Source: a virus
Length of the DNA stretch: 21,819 nt
IMG/VR virus record: IMGVR_UViG_3300025286_000164
Span: 1-21,819 of that record
Direction: 5' to 3' (one strand)
Part shown: positions 5,127 through 11,977 of the stretch, piece by piece
Numbering within the stretch: the first letter of the stretch is position 1
How the letters are laid out: the number at the start of each line of letters is the position of its first letter
Program-made: the position numbers and the translations under genes
Notes under the pieces: model-generated
Told to the model about the DNA's origin: nothing
Database searches by the model: none
The model's input: only the letters and a program-made list of their open reading frames with translations

Positions 5127-5324
5127 TTATCGCTTAGAATCTTCCACAGCTTTTTTAATGTAATCCTCAATCAGGTGGCTAGCCTTTCTATTTTTACCGC
5201 CTAGCTGGCCTCTATTGAACTTCTCTAAAGCCTCTTGAGCGCAGCTTCTAGCAATTGATGGCTTAGCTTTCTTGGCTGTAGCGCCGTTAAATACTTGCTT
5301 ATAAACAAAATCTTGTGGATTCAT
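5127..5324 (-). CDS. hypothetical protein, 65 aa
   Basis: Starts at ATG 5324, one base after the TGA of the upstream gene, with AAGGGCG as a weak ribosome binding site inside that gene. It is strongly basic and helical (residues 15-45 rich in Lys, Arg and Ala), which suggests nucleic-acid or nucleoprotein contact, but no domain is recognised. It is part of the DnaB-to-NinB operon. Confidence 0.6.
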   Translation of the reverse strand: MNPQDFVYKQVFNGATAKKAKPSIARSCAQEALEKFNRGQLGGKNRKASHLIEDYIKKAVEDSKR

Positions 5325-5325
5325 A

Positions 5326-5676
5326 TCAATGCGCCCTTAACGGTACGCCCTCCTCGCTTTTAACTGTTGTCACGCCTATTTCTTTTTCAGCACCCTCAAT
5401 ATCAATATTCATAGCCTTTGCAAGCAATATCACATCACGCGCTATGGCAGCCTTATAGTTTGATACTGTTATTTCTAGCTCAGGGAAAGACTCATCATTA
5501 AGCCATGCTGCATAACCTGTCTCATCACAAAACCCCATGCCTTCGCATTCCTCCATTTCGTGACCGCAGTGAAAGCACTCTTTTTCGCAGTCACATTCGA
5601 CCTCGCAGATATAATGATGCTCAACCTCTTCTAGCTGAAGCTTTGCCCACGTTTCAAAATCCACTATTGTTTTCAT
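5326..5676 (-). CDS. cysteine-rich phage protein, 116 aa
   Basis: Starts at ATG 5676, with AAGGAAAAT upstream. Residues 24-51 carry a dense cluster of Cys and His (CEVECDCEKECFHCGHEMEE, then CDETGY), enough to bind at least one zinc ion. The rest is acidic and helical. It is directly downstream of DnaB, so a role near replication is possible; the family is not recognised. Confidence 0.65.
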   Translation of the reverse strand: MKTIVDFETWAKLQLEEVEHHYICEVECDCEKECFHCGHEMEECEGMGFCDETGYAAWLNDESFPELEITVSNYKAAIARDVILLAKAMNIDIEGAEKEIGVTTVKSEEGVPLRAH

Positions 5677-5725
5677 CTCATTTTCCTTTTATTTAAATAA
5701 ATCTCTTAGCTGACTGATATTCTCG

Positions 5726-7099
5726 CTAGCTACTTGCACGCTTTGTTTTTTGGTATTGCTTAAACGGCGCTTCTTTTCTTGGCTCAGGTTCTGGCTCTCT
5801 TGGCTTTTCTCCAAATAAATTCTTAAACTTAGAGTGACCTAAATCAGAATTAAGAAAATCGATTCCTGTCTCACCATTACGGAACTTAGCTGTAATTAAT
5901 TCAGCAACGCCCTTTCTGTCTGTATTCTCGTTATAGACTTCATCACGATATAAAAACCAGATAATGTCAGCATCTTGCTCAATTGCGCCTGAGTCTCTTA
6001 GGTCGCTCATCATTGGTCGCTTGTCTGCTCTAGTTTCTAGTGAGCGGTTAAGTTGCGATAAAGCAATAACTGGGCAATTCATTTCTTTAGCTATCGCTTT
6101 TAAGCTGCGGCTAATCTCTGAAACCTCATTGGTACGGTTTTCGCTTTTGTTAGTTCGCATTAACTGCAAGTAATCAACAATAATTACATTTAGCTTTCCA
6201 TGTTTTCTCATCTCTCTTAATGCTCTAGCCCTAACCTGCTGAGGTGTTAAGGCGGGTCTGTCATCAATAATAACTGGATTATCTTTCACCCATTTTGTAG
6301 CACCTGCAAGCAATGGCCAATCTTCATTCTCCATAGTGCCTTTAGTTAATCGGTTAAGGTATATATTGCCCCTACTTGATAGCATTCTGGTCATTAATTG
6401 CTCAGCGCTCATTTCCATTGAAAATACTAGAGTTGCTCCCTCTTTGTTTTCCAGTGTGTTCTGAGCGATATTCATAGCTAGCGTAGTTTTACCCATTGAA
6501 GGGCGAGCAGCTAAGATGATCAAGTCTGTTTTGTTTAATCCTCCTATCCTTTCGTCTATATCCTTAAAGCCCGTAGGAAGCCCTACAGCGCTTTTTGAAT
6601 TACACCTAGCCTCTATATCAGAAATAACCGAAAGCATCACAGAATCGAATGAGCGCTCTTCTAGGGCTGTAAAATCTAACCCGCTTACATGAGATAGCGC
6701 GTTATTTATTTTTTTCTCACTATCAGGCTCGTCTGAGTAAATATCATTAGCCATCATTTGAGCGGCGGCTAGCACATTCCGCTCTTTGAATTTGTTGATT
6801 AGTATTTTAACGTATGACTTGAATTTTACAGAGGCTGGTGTGTTGGTAATAATCTCAGCAATGTAAGCCATGTTTGGGTTATCGCCTGCGCTGTTCATAG
6901 TGTCGGTTATGGTCATTGCGTCACACTCTATGCCGTTCTCATTTGCAAACAACATGGCGCTAAATATCTTCTGATGCTCAAGATCAAAGAAATGCTCTTT
7001 GGTTAATTGGCCAGCTGCATCAGCGATCAAATGATTATCTAGGAACAAAGCGCCTATAACGCCTTGCTCAGCTTCAATGCTTTTTGGTTGCTCAAACAT
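5726..7099 (-). CDS. dnaB: replicative DNA helicase, DnaB family
   Basis: This 457-aa hexameric helicase unwinds DNA ahead of the fork. The N-terminal DnaB domain spans residues 3-105 (EAEQGVIGALFLDN). The RecA-like ATPase domain has Walker A ARPSMGKTT (198-206), an ATPase-type acidic strand FSMEMSAEQL, Walker B IIVDYLQ (306-312), the arginine/sensor region IALSQLNRSLE (345-355), and the DLRDSGAIEQDAD motif (366-378). The length fits the family (about 450-470). The ATG overlaps the preceding gene by 8 nt, with GAGGG upstream. The loader-like gene immediately upstream is its probable partner. Confidence 0.97.
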   Translation of the reverse strand: MFEQPKSIEAEQGVIGALFLDNHLIADAAGQLTKEHFFDLEHQKIFSAMLFANENGIECDAMTITDTMNSAGDNPNMAYIAEIITNTPASVKFKSYVKILINKFKERNVLAAAQMMANDIYSDEPDSEKKINNALSHVSGLDFTALEERSFDSVMLSVISDIEARCNSKSAVGLPTGFKDIDERIGGLNKTDLIILAARPSMGKTTLAMNIAQNTLENKEGATLVFSMEMSAEQLMTRMLSSRGNIYLNRLTKGTMENEDWPLLAGATKWVKDNPVIIDDRPALTPQQVRARALREMRKHGKLNVIIVDYLQLMRTNKSENRTNEVSEISRSLKAIAKEMNCPVIALSQLNRSLETRADKRPMMSDLRDSGAIEQDADIIWFLYRDEVYNENTDRKGVAELITAKFRNGETGIDFLNSDLGHSKFKNLFGEKPREPEPEPRKEAPFKQYQKTKRASS

Positions 7100-7817
7100 A
7101 CTTACCCTCTAAAACTTTCACAAAGTTCTCTAATTTTGTCAGCCATTGAAAATCCGCTGACCAGTTTGACCCTAAAACCCTACCGCTAAGAAACTCTGAC
7201 TGATTAACGGCTTTGAAGTAAGTTAACCAAAATTCTAAGTTATCACAAGAAAAATCTTTATCTTTCCATCTGGCCTTGATTTGCTTTTTTCTTGTGTCAG
7301 TAAGTTTTGCCACCCTTGGGAGTTCAGGGCATTCTGTGTGATAAATATCTATCACTTGTTGATAGGGTATCTTTTCAATTACTGGTGCTTCATACAAGTC
7401 ATCTTCTGATGACGTAAGAGTATTATGTATCTGCTCTGTATCTGTATCTGTCTCTGGGGGCGTTACAGTAACAGTTTTGGAACGTTTCACTTTCTCCCTG
7501 TGTTTCTTGACTCTATCCGTAGAGGTATCTGATTTATATTGCTTTTTTCTCCATTGTGGAATACGAAACGTTTCACTATCCGTTGCAGATGAAACAAGTA
7601 ATTCGACCTCTTGAAACGCCATGAAACACGATGAAACATTCTCAATTGTTTCACGTAACGCGAATGCTGTTTCGTTTATCGTTCCAATATGACCATCTTT
7701 ATTAAGCATGGAAGCGTGGCAAAGTAGATTAATATAAATCTTAAATTCTTTGTCTGTGAGACTTTGAACAACTGGGTCATTCAATAGTTTGTTGTTGTGC
7801 AATCGTAACCATTGCAT
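7092..7817 (-). CDS. replication initiator / helicase loader-like protein
   Basis: The 241-aa product has an N-terminal winged-helix-like domain (residues 1-75: WLRLHNNKLLNDPVVQSL and LTDKEFKIYINLLCHAS). A basic linker rich in Ser, Thr and Lys follows (residues 88-125). The C-terminal segment reads WKDKDFSCDNLEFWLTYFKAV and ends NWSADFQWLTKLENFVKVLEGKY. The last stretch is the WL-KPENF-KVLEG-Y signature common to phage initiators of the lambda O / DnaT-like type that recruit DnaB. It overlaps dnaB, consistent with stoichiometric expression. The start is ATG 7817 with GAGAGGAA upstream. Confidence 0.75.
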   Translation of the reverse strand: MQWLRLHNNKLLNDPVVQSLTDKEFKIYINLLCHASMLNKDGHIGTINETAFALRETIENVSSCFMAFQEVELLVSSATDSETFRIPQWRKKQYKSDTSTDRVKKHREKVKRSKTVTVTPPETDTDTEQIHNTLTSSEDDLYEAPVIEKIPYQQVIDIYHTECPELPRVAKLTDTRKKQIKARWKDKDFSCDNLEFWLTYFKAVNQSEFLSGRVLGSNWSADFQWLTKLENFVKVLEGKYV

Positions 7818-7831
7818 TTATGTTCCTCTCA

Positions 7832-7870
7832 TGTAAATATTTAACCGATGCGGGTTGCAGCCCTACTCGG
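7832..7870 (+). terminator. hairpin with rightward T-run between loader and RHH genes
   Basis: AACCGA...TCGGTT with an inner GGG...CCC forms a hairpin, followed on the plus strand by seven T residues. As an intrinsic terminator it would stop rightward, antisense transcription; on the leftward sense strand the A-run precedes the hairpin. The adjoining ACATAAA box carries the stop of the 72-aa gene, as the attC-like sites do, so it may also be a highly decayed member of that set. Confidence 0.5.
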
Positions 7871-7875
7871 TTTTT

Positions 7876-8094
7876 TTATGTGTAATCAACACCAACTGAC
7901 TGAAGCATAAGCGCCTGTTCTAGTGTTAAATCTTCTCTCATCTCGTTAAGTACATTCTCAGCATTTTTAATTCCATGCGAGAAAGCTAACCTTAATAATT
8001 CAGAATGCTTTATGCCGCTATCGTGAGATATGGCCGCAGCTTTATCAGCTACAATAGTCGCTGTTCTAAAACTTACTTGCTTTGATAATTGCAC
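7876..8094 (-). CDS. small ribbon-helix-helix-like regulator, 72 aa
   Basis: First gene of the leftward arm. Starts at GTG 8094 with AAAGGAG about 8 nt upstream. The N-terminal strand SKQVSFRTATIV, followed by two helices (ADKAAAISHDSG and KHSELLRLAFSHGIKNA), has the size and order of ribbon-helix-helix DNA-binding proteins such as CopG/ParD types. It is preceded by a strong leftward promoter whose -10 box lies inside an inverted repeat, so self-regulation is plausible. That is inference; the fold call rests on sequence pattern only. Confidence 0.6.
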   Translation of the reverse strand: MQLSKQVSFRTATIVADKAAAISHDSGIKHSELLRLAFSHGIKNAENVLNEMREDLTLEQALMLQSVGVDYT

Positions 8095-8116
8095 TTATAA
8101 TTCTCCTTTGTTTGAT

Positions 8117-8136
8117 TTGGTTTCATTATAAACCAA
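8117..8136. promoter_or_regulatory. operator-like perfect inverted repeat over the leftward -10 box
   Basis: TTGGTTT and AAACCAA form a 7-bp perfect inverted repeat with a 6-nt spacer. The -10 hexamer of the leftward promoter overlaps its spacer and right half-arm. A dimeric repressor bound here would block the promoter. The ribbon-helix-helix-like protein just downstream is the nearest candidate ligand. Confidence 0.6.
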
Positions 8137-8154
8137 TACATATAGAGAATGCAA
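8125..8154 (-). promoter_or_regulatory. leftward early promoter (TTGCAT-18-TATAAT)
   Basis: On the minus strand TTGCAT is followed after 18 nt by TATAAT, a near-consensus sigma-70 promoter, about 30 nt upstream of the GTG at 8094. It would drive the whole replication arm. It sits back to back with the rightward promoter for the SLOG gene. Confidence 0.75.
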
Positions 8155-8176
8155 AGCCTTTTGTGTGGGTTTGTGG

Positions 8177-8182
8177 TAGAAT
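8177..8182 (+). promoter_or_regulatory. rightward -10 box (TAGAAT, extended by TGG)
   Basis: TAGAAT preceded by TGG resembles an extended -10 element; no good -35 box is seen. The expected transcription start falls at or next to the ATG at 8189, which implies a leaderless or nearly leaderless mRNA for the SLOG-family gene, in line with the absence of a ribosome binding site. Confidence 0.5.
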
Positions 8183-8188
8183 TGTTGG

Positions 8189-8512
8189 ATGAAATTAATC
8201 ATTGCAGGCGGCAGAAAATACGTTTTTACAAGGGGTGACGCTAAGAGAATTGATGCTATAAACCCTAGTGAAATTGTAAGCGGTGGCGCTACTGGAGCGG
8301 ATGCAGGCGGCGAAAAATATGCAAAGGTTAAAGATATACCGCTAAAGCTTTTTCCTGCTGACTGGAGTATAGGAAATAAAGCAGGGCCAATTAGAAATAC
8401 TGAGATGGCTAAATATGCCGATGCTGTCGCTTTGTTTAAAGGCGGCTATGGTACTGCTGATATGTATAAGAAAGCTGTAGCAAATGGATTAACTATTTAC
8501 GACTTTCGCTAA
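8189..8512 (+). CDS. SLOG-family protein (DUF2493 / YspA-type)
   Basis: The 107-aa Rossmann-like protein has the motifs of the DUF2493 branch of the SLOG superfamily: MKLIIAGGRKY at the start, IVSGGATGAD near residues 30-39, then a conserved KAGPIRNTEMA (65-75) and a terminal strand. SLOG domains bind nucleotide-derived ligands; stand-alone phage copies have no firmly assigned role. First gene of the rightward arm, with a likely leaderless transcript. Full length compared with single-domain members. Confidence 0.85.
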   Translation: MKLIIAGGRKYVFTRGDAKRIDAINPSEIVSGGATGADAGGEKYAKVKDIPLKLFPADWSIGNKAGPIRNTEMAKYADAVALFKGGYGTADMYKKAVANGLTIYDFR

Positions 8513-8585
8513 TCCCTAGCATGATCTAAACACCCTACATTTAATACCTATAATCCCTTTTTATTTTTAATTATTTTCTTTACTT

Positions 8586-8615
8586 TTGATTTTCAATCAT
8601 TAAACTAGATAGAAA
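8586..8615 (+). promoter_or_regulatory. weak rightward promoter candidate
   Basis: TTGATT, an 18-nt spacer and TAGAAA precede the gene at 8630 within an AT-rich gap (8,513-8,629) that otherwise holds nothing I can name. Confidence 0.25.
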
Positions 8616-8629
8616 TTAAGGAGAAAAAC

Positions 8630-8857
8630 ATGGGTAAATCAAATAAAGAATATAACGCTGAGCTAGATGTGACTTTGTTACTTCACGGCCTAAAGGCTGA
8701 TGATATTGACTTGCTAGATGTTCTGGGTTGGATTGGTGAAAGTGGCGGCAAGATGAGAGAAGAGATGCTAGAGATAGTATCAGAGGCTTTACGTAAATAT
8801 GATTACTTTCGGACTAATAGACTGCTAGAGGATGAGTTAGAATCTCATTTTGGATAA
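8630..8857 (+). CDS. hypothetical protein, 75 aa
   Basis: Starts at ATG 8630 with AAGGAG about 6 nt upstream. Mostly helical and acidic, with no recognised motif; it ends LEDELESHFG. Its TAA stop is part of the TAAC box of attC-like site 11, the first site on the rightward arm. Confidence 0.65.
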   Translation: MGKSNKEYNAELDVTLLLHGLKADDIDLLDVLGWIGESGGKMREEMLEIVSEALRKYDYFRTNRLLEDELESHFG

Positions 8858-8899
8858 CCCCGCTATTCAGCGGGAATCCGCTGCAATGAGTTGTTATGC
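8852..8899 (-). repeat. attC-like site 11
   Basis: Minus-strand parse: GCATAAC box, 5-nt spacer AACTC, ATT, unpaired G, CAGCGG arm, 4-nt loop, CCGCTG arm, AAT, 6-nt spacer, GTTATCC box. Its arms are almost the same as site 4, although that lies 7 kb away and points the other way. At 48 nt it has exactly the 5/6-nt spacers of aadA1 attC. It supplies the stop of the 75-aa gene. Confidence 0.85.
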
Positions 8900-8915
8900 T
8901 CCATTGGAGAAAAGA

Positions 8916-9128
8916 ATGATTAATTTTTTAAAAAGATTTTTTGGTAGGAATGTTATTGACGTTAAGAAGCTAACAAATACTAGTGGTAGTTTTTCATTAT
9001 TAGAGATAGAAGATGATAAGGATTATTTCATTATAGTTGATGATAGGGTTGTGAATATTGATGATATTTTGCGCCGCAAATCGGTACGTCAAAATCAGTT
9101 CACTATAGTTAGAACTAGAAGAACATAA
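8916..9128 (+). CDS. hypothetical protein, 70 aa, cassette gene
   Basis: The longest frame opens at 8850, inside the preceding gene and through site 11. ATG 8916 (MINFLKRFFGRNVID) has TTGGAG about 8 nt upstream and follows the element, so it is preferred. A basic amphipathic N-terminal helix is followed by an acidic beta-rich domain (LLEIEDDKDYFIIVDDRVVN). Not recognised. It ends RRT-stop, with ACA-TAA belonging to the box of site 12. Confidence 0.65.
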   Translation: MINFLKRFFGRNVIDVKKLTNTSGSFSLLEIEDDKDYFIIVDDRVVNIDDILRRKSVRQNQFTIVRTRRT

Positions 9129-9201
9129 CCCAAAGCTAAACGGTGAGGAAAGATGAGCGAAGCGAAGAAAGACGAGTCCGATTTTGAGCGCCTTGTTATG
9201 T
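9123..9201 (-). repeat. attC-like site 12 (long form)
   Basis: Minus-strand parse: ACATAAC box, 5-nt spacer AAGGC, GCT, unpaired C, AAA(AT)CGG arm, central region of about 34 nt, CCGTTT arm, AGC, 5-nt spacer, GTTATGT box. This site has C instead of G as the unpaired base. It overlaps the first 15 codons of the longest reading of the next gene. Confidence 0.7.
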
Positions 9202-9335
9202 TCGTTTGCCCTGTTTGTGGGTGCAGCAGGTGGGGCAATACAATTAGAGGTGGTGTTGATTACGGTTTATGTAATGGCTTTCGGCGCATGAATGATAAAT
9301 ACCTTAGATGCCAGTATAGCTGGAAAAGAACATAA
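9153..9335 (+). CDS. small zinc-ribbon-type protein, 60 aa (possibly 45 aa)
   Basis: The protein has CPVCGC at residues 19-24, then CNGF and CQY: a short zinc-ribbon-like arrangement with a VCPVCG knuckle. Two starts are possible. ATG 9153 has GAGG upstream but lies inside attC-like site 12. ATG 9198 lies in the end box GTTATGT and would give a 45-residue protein starting MFVCPVCGC, parallel to the 49-aa zinc protein on the other arm that also starts in a box. It ends KRT-stop using the box of site 13. Confidence 0.6.
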   Translation: MSEAKKDESDFERLVMFVCPVCGCSRWGNTIRGGVDYGLCNGFRRMNDKYLRCQYSWKRT

Positions 9336-9386
9336 CAAAACTATTAACGGGCAAGCTTGCTTGTCACGTTCAATGAAGGGTTATAA
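9330..9386 (-). repeat. attC-like site 13
   Basis: Minus-strand parse: TTATAAC box, 5-nt spacer CCTTC, ATT, unpaired G, AACG arm, central hairpin with an AAGC/GCTT core, CGTT arm, AAT, 6-nt spacer, GTTATGT box. The plus-strand GAAGGG in its right flank serves as ribosome binding site for the ATG at 9387, directly after the box, so the element provides both a stop codon and a translation start region. Confidence 0.8.
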
Positions 9387-9584
9387 ATGAATGATAAAGA
9401 CCTCAACTTACTTATAAACAAAGCTAGAGAGGCGGGGTATAAGCTAGGTAAGGAGTTTTGCGGGGTTGAGCCTAATATAGCGTTTTATGGTGAGGGCAAT
9501 CATCCTGATATAATTAGAGCGTTTGAGAATGCTTGGATTAAAGCAGCAAAAATTGAAATTGCAAAAGAAATAAAAAACCAATAG
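9387..9584 (+). CDS. hypothetical protein, 65 aa
   Basis: ATG 9387 directly follows the attC-like end box GTTATAA, with GAAGGG about 5 nt upstream inside the element. The protein is a short helical unit (LLINKAREAGYKLGKEF) plus a second helix (IIRAFENAWIKAAKIEIAKEI). Not recognised. It opens the seven-gene block that contains the YqaJ nuclease and SSB. Confidence 0.65.
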   Translation: MNDKDLNLLINKAREAGYKLGKEFCGVEPNIAFYGEGNHPDIIRAFENAWIKAAKIEIAKEIKNQ

Positions 9585-9599
9585 ATAGGAGTTACAAAC

Positions 9600-10112
9600 G
9601 TGACAAAGATAATCTACGAAACACACGCAAACGGCCACTGGAAGGAGCTTTTTAAAAGTAAAAATAAATTACTTGGTGGGCACAACTTAGTAGAGGGTGA
9701 AGAAATTTGTGCCACTATTGCCAATGTTGGTACAGATCAAGTTTATGACAAAGAAATGAAGGGCAATAAAGAGCTTGTTGTGCTGCATTTTGAGGGCGGG
9801 AAAATACCTCCTATGGCTTTGAATGTAACCAACTCTGAGACTATTGCTATGCTACATGGGAACACCTACCCGCAATGGCATGGTAAAAAAATACTCATTC
9901 ATACAGCAAAGGTTAAAGCTTTCGGTAAAGAGCATGATGCGCTACGGGTTAGGGCTAAGATCCCACGCGATGAGGACTATTCACAGTTTGAGAGTCAATT
10001 GCGCGACTGTAAGACCATGCAAGAATTACAAAAAATATTCTTGTCGTTTGATAAGCATATTCAGGGCGCTGTCACTAAAGTTAAAAACGAAATGAAGGTG
10101 AAGCTAGCATGA
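9600..10112 (+). CDS. conserved protein of phage recombination modules, 170 aa
   Basis: Starts at GTG 9600 with AGGAGT about 8 nt upstream and overlaps the nuclease gene by ATGA. Residues 40-125 look beta-rich and OB-fold-like, with VLHFEGGKIPPMALNVTN, then IAMLHGNTYPQWHGKKI and VKAFGKEHDALRVRAK. I associate this pattern with phage proteins of unknown function encoded next to recombination nucleases. The C-terminal 45 residues are helical. A single-strand-DNA-binding or annealing-accessory role is plausible from context; no RecT, Erf or Rad52 motif is visible. Confidence 0.65.
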   Translation: MTKIIYETHANGHWKELFKSKNKLLGGHNLVEGEEICATIANVGTDQVYDKEMKGNKELVVLHFEGGKIPPMALNVTNSETIAMLHGNTYPQWHGKKILIHTAKVKAFGKEHDALRVRAKIPRDEDYSQFESQLRDCKTMQELQKIFLSFDKHIQGAVTKVKNEMKVKLA

Positions 10113-10741
10113 GAGTAATAGATTGTGAGCAAGGCTCTCAGGAATGGCTAAAAGCTAGACTTGGTGTGATCTCTGGCACTCGCCTAGAGAATGCGTTTAA
10201 ACACTCCGAGGCACTTAGAAATCAATTGCTAGCTGAAAAAATGGTAACTTATGTTCAGCAAGAAGGCACAAGCAGAGATATGGATAGAGGCAACGCATTA
10301 GAGCCATTAGCCCGAAAAGAATATGAGCTGCAAATGGGATGCGATGTTGAGGAGGTTGGCTTTATCCTGCACCCTGAGCGTGATGATATTGGCCTTTCGC
10401 CAGATGGCATTATTAATAGTGGCGTTAAAGCTGTTGAGATTAAATGCCCTAAAAGCCCTACACATATCGAATATATGCGAAGTGGCACAGTGCCAAAGAA
10501 ATACCTCTTTCAATTGGCCGCGTACTTTCTAAATATTCCACAATTAGAAACAATTGATTTTGTTAGCTATGATGAGCTAAATGAGGTTAAATGCTTAAGC
10601 GTTGCAACACTTACGCTTGATGATATTTTAAAAATGGAGTATCTGAAAAATAAAACTATCGGCAGTATGGAAAACCTGAAAGAAAAAGTTTTCGATTTTG
10701 CTGATTCAATTCACACTGAATACAATAACTTAGTTTTTTAA
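10109..10741 (+). CDS. YqaJ / lambda-exonuclease-type recombination nuclease
   Basis: The 210-aa PD-(D/E)XK nuclease would digest 5' ends of double-stranded DNA to expose single strands for annealing. The hallmarks are in order: GSQEWLKARLGVISGTRLENA (residues 8-28), a conserved RGNALEPLARKEYE helix (51-64), catalytic Asp in LSPDGI (94-99), the E-x-K strand AVEIKCPKSP (107-116), and the Gln helix YLFQLAAYFL (132-141). The length is typical (200-220 aa). It is coupled to the upstream partner and followed by SSB, a standard phage Red-like module. Confidence 0.93.
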   Translation: MRVIDCEQGSQEWLKARLGVISGTRLENAFKHSEALRNQLLAEKMVTYVQQEGTSRDMDRGNALEPLARKEYELQMGCDVEEVGFILHPERDDIGLSPDGIINSGVKAVEIKCPKSPTHIEYMRSGTVPKKYLFQLAAYFLNIPQLETIDFVSYDELNEVKCLSVATLTLDDILKMEYLKNKTIGSMENLKEKVFDFADSIHTEYNNLVF

Positions 10742-10753
10742 GGAGCTATAAAA

Positions 10754-11197
10754 ATGAGAGGCGTAAATAAAGTAATAGTCGTAGGTAATTTAGGTCAAGA
10801 CCCTGAAAGCCGTTCTTTTCCCGATGGCGGCACTGTCACAAATATAAGTGTTGCTACTTCTGAATCATGGAAGGATAAGAATACAGGGCAACAGCAAGAG
10901 CGTACCGAATGGCATCGCGTAGTGTTTAAGCAGCGTCTTGCAGAAATTGCAGCTCAGTATCTTAAGAAAGGCTCTAAGGTTTATATTGAGGGTAAGCTCC
11001 AAACCCGCAAATGGACTAACCAACAAGGGCAAGATCAGTACACGACAGAAATACAAGCGCGTGAAATGCAAATGCTTGATAGTCGCGAAGGTGCAGGTGC
11101 TCAGGGTGGTTATCAGCAACAAGCACCACAACAACAGCAAGCCCCTCAAGCAGCCCCTCAAAGCGCTGACAACTTCGATGACGACATTCCATTTTAA
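10754..11197 (+). CDS. ssb: single-stranded DNA-binding protein
   Basis: The 147-aa protein starts at ATG 10754 with AAGGAG about 8 nt upstream. The OB-fold occupies residues 1-112: [19 protein letters not shown], an aromatic-rich middle with [32 protein letters not shown], and [15 protein letters not shown] Gln/Pro/Ala-rich disordered tail follows, ending DNFDDDIPF, the acidic tip that recruits replication and repair partners. It protects ssDNA during phage replication and strand annealing. Confidence 0.97.
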   Translation: MRGVNKVIVVGNLGQDPESRSFPDGGTVTNISVATSESWKDKNTGQQQERTEWHRVVFKQRLAEIAAQYLKKGSKVYIEGKLQTRKWTNQQGQDQYTTEIQAREMQMLDSREGAGAQGGYQQQAPQQQQAPQAAPQSADNFDDDIPF

Positions 11198-11208
11198 AGG
11201 TGAAACAG

Positions 11209-11613
11209 ATGATTGATGATAGTGAGCAAGCAGAGATTAATGCGCGAGTTGTAAGACTTGGAACTCAAGAAACAAAAACAAAAAAACGCCTTAAGGTTGT
11301 TGAGGAGCGTTTAGCGGTATTTGAAAAGACCGATGTAGAGGAGTACTTAGATCAAATAAGGGCTGACGTTGTAGAGGTACACAGCCAGTATCAAATGCTG
11401 ATAATGAAAACAACAACGCTTACAGAGCTACGTTACTTTCTAAAAGGTGATATAGAGCGCCAGAGTAGAATTATATCAGGCGCTATTTCTTGCTTTGATA
11501 TGCCTGATGAGTGGTGGCGAAACACAGAAGCTATGACATTACTTGACCTTTGCAATACTTTTGATAAGATAGGCAAAAACCAGTATGAAATAGCATCAAA
11601 AACATTAAATTGA
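11209..11613 (+). CDS. hypothetical coiled-coil protein, 134 aa
   Basis: A GTG at 11200 opens a slightly longer frame, but ATG 11209 has AAAGGTG about 6 nt upstream and is chosen. Residues 10-50 are charged and heptad-like (KTKKRLKVVEERLAVFEKTDVEEYLDQI), then come mixed helices. No enzyme motif is seen. Its place directly after SSB suggests an accessory role in the recombination block. Confidence 0.65.
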   Translation: MIDDSEQAEINARVVRLGTQETKTKKRLKVVEERLAVFEKTDVEEYLDQIRADVVEVHSQYQMLIMKTTTLTELRYFLKGDIERQSRIISGAISCFDMPDEWWRNTEAMTLLDLCNTFDKIGKNQYEIASKTLN

Positions 11614-11621
11614 GGTGATTT

Positions 11622-11822
11622 ATGGCAAGGCCAGATAATGATATTTTTAATAGGCATGGGTTTGTTGGTGAGACTGATAAAAAAGTAACACTTGATATTA
11701 ACGCACACACAGAGGCTTTTTTAGCTTCTGGTGGCGTTATTGAAGACTGCGGTAGTTACAATGATGATAATATTGTAACAATGGTTGACAGTAATGGTTG
11801 GTTTAACTGGGGTGAGGAATGA
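11622..11822 (+). CDS. hypothetical protein, 66 aa
   Basis: ATG 11622 follows GAGGTG. Small acidic protein (MARPDNDIFNRHGFVGETDK, ending DSNGWFNWGEE) with no recognised domain. It overlaps the following 52-aa gene by ATGA, showing translational coupling. Confidence 0.6.
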   Translation: MARPDNDIFNRHGFVGETDKKVTLDINAHTEAFLASGGVIEDCGSYNDDNIVTMVDSNGWFNWGEE

Positions 11823-11977
11823 AAAAAATTACTATACCTAGAGGCTGGCTTGGCATTAAGTACAACGCTAACCCTAAAGTAGGTGAGTTCTATATAACTA
11901 GTAAGGGGTTTGTTAATCAGTGTACGGTTAAAGGTGAGGCTGTGAATAAAACCATAGTAAAGCGTTTAAAGCGATAA
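11819..11977 (+). CDS. small basic protein, 52 aa
   Basis: Translated from ATG 11819 to TAA 11975-11977. The sequence starts MKKITIPRGWLGIKYNANPK, with VGEFYITSKGFVNQCTVKGE in the middle and a basic end (TIVKRLKR), consistent with a small beta-barrel. Not recognised. The stop is in the TAAC box of attC-like site 14, which closes the 2.6-kb block holding the nuclease and SSB. Confidence 0.6.
   Translation: MKKITIPRGWLGIKYNANPKVGEFYITSKGFVNQCTVKGEAVNKTIVKRLKR

Noticed and set aside
9844-10095. 83-codon plus-strand ORF in another frame of the 170-aa recombination-module gene.
   Set aside because: It lies wholly within a coupled, better-supported gene.
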